DNA from: Proteiniborus sp. DW1
Lineage (GTDB): Bacteria > Bacillota > Clostridia > Tissierellales > Proteiniboraceae
Length of the DNA: 41,059 nucleotides
Assembly (NCBI RefSeq): GCF_900095305.1
Contig: NZ_FMDO01000026.1
Span: 1-41,059, forward strand
Direction of reading: 5' to 3'
Both the position numbers and the translations under genes were made by a program. Positions 38,418 through 41,059 of this stretch are shown here, in pieces. Each line of letters starts with the position of its first letter. Positions within the stretch are counted from its first letter, which is position 1. Below the pieces are notes generated by a model. That model worked only from the letters and a program-made list of their open reading frames with translations. It was not told where the DNA came from and did not search any database.

Positions 38418-39785
38418 TTATTCAAATGCCATCCAGAAATATTCATATGATGAGCTTACTGCTGGTAGCTTAAAAGTGCCAAACCTCATATATGCATATT
38501 CACCATCTACAACTCTATTAGCACTACCATTTGAAGTTGTGGTTACAGGTAAACCTAGAGTTGCCTCATTGGTAGAAAGACACTTTTGATGTAATTTACA
38601 TGCAGTAACATTGTAGCCATTCGTCGTAAATGCAACTATTGTACTTGGGTCAAAATCTAACCCTGTCACAATAATGCTATGTAGCGTCTTTGAATCTAAA
38701 TTACCATTTTGAAATTTAAAAGTCTCTGTTACTGAGCTTGATGTTACTAATCCACTAGCCCATTTCTTCCCTATTTCAATCCCACTAATCACATTTTGTA
38801 TATCCAACCAAGCACTATTAGGAAGTAACTCACTTTCCAATTTATCATTCAAAGCATTAACTATATTAGTTTTTATTGCATTCTCGTTCAACAATGCCTC
38901 GTTTGTTATGTCTAGCAGTGCTTGCTTATCACTATCACTCAATCCCCCTTTATTCCGCAAGATAAAAAAATTCGCATCAGCTACCACCTCCACAAAACCC
39001 TTATCTAGAGATGTAACTGGGTTACCTTCTATGTCCACTAAAGGTAACTCCGTAGTTCCGCCATCAATGGATATTGAGATAGTGCCATTTATATTAGAAT
39101 CTAGTTTAAAATGTATTCTATTTATATCTGAGTGTTTTATTAATTGTATTTGGCTTCCTACTATTGTAGGGGTTTGATACATATAATCACTTAAGCTTGC
39201 GTTTAAAATTTCAATTTTATTTTCAATTGGTGTTAAATCAACTTCTTTTGTATTAACTTCATTTATTGCATTAACTAAACTTGATTTATCTGTTGTAGTT
39301 AACTCACCCATTATACCTATATCATTTCTAATCTGTCCAGCAGTTGTGCTATCCATATATTCAATAATATTTTCTTTTTTTTGTTCAATAGAGATTAACG
39401 CATTATCTTTTGAGGTATTTATACTATTTTGTGCATTTATAACAGTTGCTTCAATTTCCGTTTTCTTTGTATTAGTATAATCAGTTATTTCTTGTTGCTT
39501 ATCTAATACAAATTCTTCAACTTCATTCTTGATAAAGGTTTGCATACCGACTAAAGCATTTTGGAATTTATTCCACCTTGCAGAAGTCACAATTTTGTTC
39601 TTAAATATTTCTTCTAATTCATCTAACCGATTTTGGTCGATTGGCAACCCATCGTTTTTCTTCATTTTCAACTCACGGTATTCGTTTAAGTATTGTAAAT
39701 CAGACCATCGCAAATCTTGCAGTTCATCGAATTGGTCAATTAAATAACCGTACTCAGCTGTAAAAGTAGATTGGTTATTCCTCAC
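38418..39785 (-). CDS. Tail fibre/baseplate protein with shared C-terminal module
   Basis: 455 residues, GTG start after GAGGAG (39785). N-terminal part (DQFDELQDLRWSDLQYLNEY) is helical; a coiled coil follows (about 90-190), then beta-rich repeats (IGSQIQLIKHSDINRIHFKL region) and a C-terminal module of 110 residues (KKWASGLVTSSSV and VTGLDFDPSTIVAF) that recurs in the adjacent fibre protein. It should form the trimeric shaft that carries the tip. Confidence 0.7.
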   Translation of the reverse strand: MRNNQSTFTAEYGYLIDQFDELQDLRWSDLQYLNEYRELKMKKNDGLPIDQNRLDELEEIFKNKIVTSARWNKFQNALVGMQTFIKNEVEEFVLDKQQEITDYTNTKKTEIEATVINAQNSINTSKDNALISIEQKKENIIEYMDSTTAGQIRNDIGIMGELTTTDKSSLVNAINEVNTKEVDLTPIENKIEILNASLSDYMYQTPTIVGSQIQLIKHSDINRIHFKLDSNINGTISISIDGGTTELPLVDIEGNPVTSLDKGFVEVVADANFFILRNKGGLSDSDKQALLDITNEALLNENAIKTNIVNALNDKLESELLPNSAWLDIQNVISGIEIGKKWASGLVTSSSVTETFKFQNGNLDSKTLHSIIVTGLDFDPSTIVAFTTNGYNVTACKLHQKCLSTNEATLGLPVTTTSNGSANRVVDGEYAYMRFGTFKLPAVSSSYEYFWMAFE

Positions 39786-39791
39786 ATTTCA

Positions 39792-40988
39792 TCACTCCTC
39801 TCGTATAGTTGCATAAACTCTATGTGCCCTTAAACTCATCAGAGAATCGATTTCTAATGGCAGGTGTATGCTATCAACAAGGTATTTGCCAACTAAATTT
39901 ATTTCAGGTTTATTGAATTCTACTAATTTATTTACATCTAAAAAATAAACAGGCAACATTTGAATGTTTACCTGTTCACAAAAGTTATTATGTTTCCAAA
40001 ACTCATACCTTGCACGCTGTTCAGCTTGTTCATCAGTAAATATCTTATCATCAATAATTGTCTTAGGAATTTCACCTAATTTATTAATATCGAAGGGACT
40101 ATCAGGATTACTATTAATTAATTCATGGTGTATTTGAATACCATTATCTAATTGATGCCCCCAGATAATGATTTTGTTTTTGACATTTTGGAAGTCATAA
40201 TCTAGTCCATAGTCATTTACTAAATCATGTTCTTCTAGGAAATTAAAAGTAATTACATCATTCTCATAGTTTGGTAGGGGATTGTCAACATATCTGTTTT
40301 TAATCTTTTGATAAATAAATCTTCCTTCTTCATCAAAGAATATTTCCCAATCCATATATAGATCTCTTATTTCTTCTAGGATAGAGTAGACAGTATCAGT
40401 AGGTGTTTTTTCAATATCATAGGGTAGGGTAGAAGCATTTTGCTCTATATATATATGAGTTTTGCTTATCTTACCTAATCTCCATACAGCCGTTTCCAAT
40501 ACACCTGGTATATCTACATTGGTTTGTATTTTTGTTACAATACCTAGTTCTCCGCCTAAAGTTCCGTCTAGCGTACACATCAGGTCTAATCCTTCAATAT
40601 GCAAAGATTTTGTAGACGAATTGTATTTAATAGAAGGATTATTAATAGCAAATATACCTTTATTAAACCAAACGATATTATCAGTTTTGAGATTTCTAAT
40701 ACCTAATTCTACTTTAAACCATTTATCCATCCAAATTTTACTATCTTCAGATACTAAAAAACTACTATCGGTGATAACCATATCAATAGAACAAGTCCTA
40801 CGAATGGTTGAGTTATTATTGATGTCAATTGAGCCTCCAGTAGTGTTTCCTTGAAGTTCACCAACTTTTCTAAATCTCCTAACTAGGTTGTCATCTTCAT
40901 TGACAAAGAAATTTTGTAAAAGTGAGATTCTGATATGTTTTTCCTGAATGGGTTGGAGATGTACTTCTAGCATTTCATTAGTTATCAT
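39792..40988 (-). CDS. Baseplate/tail hub protein (DUF5048-like)
   Basis: 398 residues, ATG behind GGAGGTGTAA. Beta-rich: RRFRKVGELQGNTTGGSIDI, RRTCSIDMVITDSSF and KSLHIEGLDLMCTLDG, then EEHDLVNDYGLDYDFQNVKN and a final GKYLVDSIHLPLEIDSLMSL. This matches the phage tail proteins that bind the central hub, of the DUF5048 type, by arrangement. Overlap and short gaps join it to its neighbours. Confidence 0.65.
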   Translation of the reverse strand: MITNEMLEVHLQPIQEKHIRISLLQNFFVNEDDNLVRRFRKVGELQGNTTGGSIDINNNSTIRRTCSIDMVITDSSFLVSEDSKIWMDKWFKVELGIRNLKTDNIVWFNKGIFAINNPSIKYNSSTKSLHIEGLDLMCTLDGTLGGELGIVTKIQTNVDIPGVLETAVWRLGKISKTHIYIEQNASTLPYDIEKTPTDTVYSILEEIRDLYMDWEIFFDEEGRFIYQKIKNRYVDNPLPNYENDVITFNFLEEHDLVNDYGLDYDFQNVKNKIIIWGHQLDNGIQIHHELINSNPDSPFDINKLGEIPKTIIDDKIFTDEQAEQRARYEFWKHNNFCEQVNIQMLPVYFLDVNKLVEFNKPEINLVGKYLVDSIHLPLEIDSLMSLRAHRVYATIREE

Positions 40989-40991
40989 AGG

Positions 40992-41059
40992 TTACACCTC
41001 CGATACTAGACCAGCATTGATTAAACTTTGAATATCAGTACCACCTATTTCTACGAACG
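40992..41059 (-). CDS. Tail protein, C-terminal end only (runs off the window)
   Basis: The last 21 codons of a minus-strand gene (FVEIGGTDIQSLINAGLVSE and V) before a stop at 40992-40994. The rest lies to the right. Its position before the hub gene suggests a further tail or baseplate component. Confidence 0.6.
   Translation of the reverse strand, partial: FVEIGGTDIQSLINAGLVSEV

Noticed and set aside
40462-40854. Plus-strand ORF of 130 residues
   Set aside because: Antisense of the baseplate hub gene; no ribosome binding site and a composition typical of shadow frames.
1-41059. CRISPR arrays, tRNA or rRNA genes, transposases
   Set aside because: None of these was seen by eye on either strand; small tRNA-like folds were not tested computationally.

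Overview
The window is AT-rich Gram-positive DNA with strong AGGAGG-type ribosome binding sites, frequent TTG/GTG starts and sporulation-era Firmicute gene families. It looks like a member of the Clostridia; the species cannot be told from the sequence. Bases 1 to about 4.8 kb are host chromosome. This part has a three-gene operon of the 2-hydroxyacyl-CoA dehydratase activase family (two DUF2229-type proteins and an HgdC-like ASKHA ATPase), a decayed membrane-protein gene, an HD-GYP c-di-GMP phosphodiesterase, and the 3' end of a host gene cut by an insertion.

From about 4.85 kb to the end of the window is a prophage whose right end lies outside. Its left edge is a large serine recombinase. 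Next comes a switch region: a 45-residue ORF behind a promoter with a perfect LexA/DinR-type SOS box, a convergent XRE repressor without a peptidase domain, a divergent Cro-like gene, and three copies of an 18-bp operator. I read the 45-residue ORF as a candidate SOS-induced antirepressor.

A long rightward early operon (7.3 to 29.3 kb) follows. It carries recombination genes (Rad50-like ATPase, RecT, MBL-fold protein, SSB), replication genes (DnaD-like initiator, G39P-like helicase loader, replication-terminator-like protein, SNF2-like helicase with an altered motif II) and nucleotide or DNA modification genes (MazG-like, a beta-type amino-methyltransferase, a C5-cytosine methyltransferase). 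It also carries an ArpU-like late regulator, YopX, a DUF5131 radical-SAM-like protein and many small zinc-ribbon proteins. Two oddities stand out: a structured RNA-like segment between the two methyltransferases, and a phage gene interrupted by an in-frame TGA where a cysteine would be expected.

From 29.3 to 33.4 kb is a cargo segment of independently transcribed genes with their own promoters and terminators: a coiled-coil protein, a Shedu (DUF4263) nuclease, a HEPN-like protein, a small partner and a multi-pass membrane protein. This is probably a defence or superinfection-exclusion island.

From 33.5 kb onward the phage reads on the minus strand: holin, M23 endolysin, second holin, a HEPN-like cargo gene, a 23-residue hydrophobic peptide gene, then tail-fibre and baseplate genes. 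The early and late modules therefore converge at about 33.5 kb, and head and packaging genes would lie beyond the right edge. No tRNA, rRNA, CRISPR array or transposase was seen.
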